The notes under the pieces were generated by a model. That model was not told where the DNA came from, made no database searches, and saw nothing but the letters and a program-made list of their open reading frames with translations. From Bacteroidota bacterium (GTDB lineage Bacteria; Bacteroidota; Bacteroidia; Chitinophagales; Chitinophagaceae), in NCBI GenBank assembly GCA_023423405.1, contig JAFAFR010000037.1, forward strand, positions 335,085-399,084: 64,000 nt of DNA. The letters run 5' to 3'. Positions 63,395 to 64,000 of this stretch are shown here, piece after piece. A program made the translations under genes and the position numbers. Each line of letters begins with the position of its first letter. Within the stretch, counting starts at the first letter, position 1.

Positions 63395-64000
63395 AAGGAC
63401 TATTTACAGAATTCAATAAAATATCCTGATCTGGGTAGCATATGCTCGACCACTGACTTTATCAATTCTTTTATTTAAGAAAGATTATAGCTCAAACTAG
63501 AATGGCACACGGGATCGTGAGAAAAAATGTGGTTAGCTGAATGCTTACTTTTCATCAGTCCTAATGTTAATGTAGTCCTGGGTCGTCCTTTCAAGCATAC
63601 ATAAATCCTCCTAACGGCGTAGCCTCACCAGCATCTTTTTCACTATGTTTTGGCCTTTGTTTTTAGCTCCTTAGAGCACGTTGCAAAATCTCCATTGGTT
63701 CATTATATACTATCGGATATGTCCATCGTAGCATAAGGACTCATGCCCAGGTTGATCACAGGAATCAGAATTTCACCTTCTTCCTATCCGTGGGTGTAGT
63801 CCTAATTCTCAGCCGTATGGCTATTCCAAAGTTCTTAAATCTCGTTAGGCTGCTCGATACCCTGGAACCAATCCCTGTAAGTTTATACACTTTTTTTCAG
63901 ATGAAAGAAAAATCCCGGTCAACTTTGTTCAAAGAACTTTAATATGGTACAAGATAGTAGATTTTGACCAGTTAGCGGGGAAGTTGTTTGTCCTTTTATG
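63395..64000 (-). pseudogene. Degenerate stretch, possibly transposase remains
   Basis: No intact frame. On the minus strand, fragments in different frames read like decayed coding sequence, for example ILIPVINLGMSPYATMD, NEPMEILQRALRS, NIVKKMLVRLRR and MLERTTQDYINIRTDEK, with stops and frame changes between them. The order recalls a transposase C-terminal part, but I could not name the family. Confidence 0.3.

Noticed and set aside
1..64000. CRISPR array
   Set aside because: No regularly spaced repeat of 20-40 bp with unique spacers was found; the only regular arrays are the short repeats near 9 kb.

Overview
The window reads as chromosome of a Bacteroidota member, most likely a Chitinophagaceae-type soil or rhizosphere bacterium. 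The support is a SusC/SusD pair with a TlpA-type thioredoxin, secreted glycosidases, a hybrid TPR histidine kinase, very weak Shine-Dalgarno sequences, and promoter-like TAnnTTTG boxes. No rRNA, tRNA or CRISPR array was found.

Region 1 (1-16.7 kb) is ordinary, GC-richer chromosome: a GH2 beta-galactosidase, a beta-propeller glycosidase-like protein, a TPR lipoprotein, a FIST sensor protein, a DUF4143 AAA+ ATPase, a two-component system (TPR-HisKA_3 kinase plus NarL-type regulator), and three secreted proteins in a row.

Region 2 (17-31.6 kb) is a visibly AT-richer defence island. It holds a type I restriction-modification locus (hsdR-hsdM-DUF3800-small protein-hsdS) whose specificity gene is arranged as an invertible shufflon: one silent half gene, one complete second hsdS, a tyrosine recombinase, and four copies of a 14-bp site in alternating orientation. 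Next come a serine-dehydrogenase-type protease with a 66-aa partner, flanked by two diverged copies of a ~110-bp repeat. The island ends with a two-gene short Argonaute system: a SMEK-APAZ protein followed by a catalytically inactive MID-PIWI Argonaute. I know of TIR, SIR2, DREN and HNH effectors in such systems but not of a characterised SMEK one.

Region 3 (31.7-51.2 kb, all minus strand, densely packed) looks like an integrated virus-like element without recognisable tail genes. It runs from two paralogous small HTH proteins through membrane, basic, beta-rich and annexin-like proteins (candidate particle components), through a peptidoglycan-degrading and lysis set (peptidoglycan-binding protein, two amidases, an L,D-transpeptidase-like protein, holin- and spanin-like proteins), to DNA-handling proteins (C5-methyltransferase-like, a giant N6-methylase/strawberry-notch helicase polyvalent protein, a RecA-like ATPase). 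It contains a good candidate for programmed -1 frameshifting and a short recurrent motif (hydrophobic-[N/D]-G-[L/M]-x-[G/D]) shared by several of its proteins.

Region 4 (51.5-59.5 kb) is a nutrient-uptake and secretion cluster: an AraC regulator, a small exported DUF6520-like peptide with a strong terminator, and the opposing tlpA-susC-susD operon. Region 5 (59.8-62.3 kb) is a second small defence-like operon: two XRE regulators, an OLD/ABC-like ATPase and a small PD-(D/E)xK-like protein. The last 1.7 kb holds a lipoprotein, a doubtful secreted ORF and a degenerate stretch that may be transposase debris.
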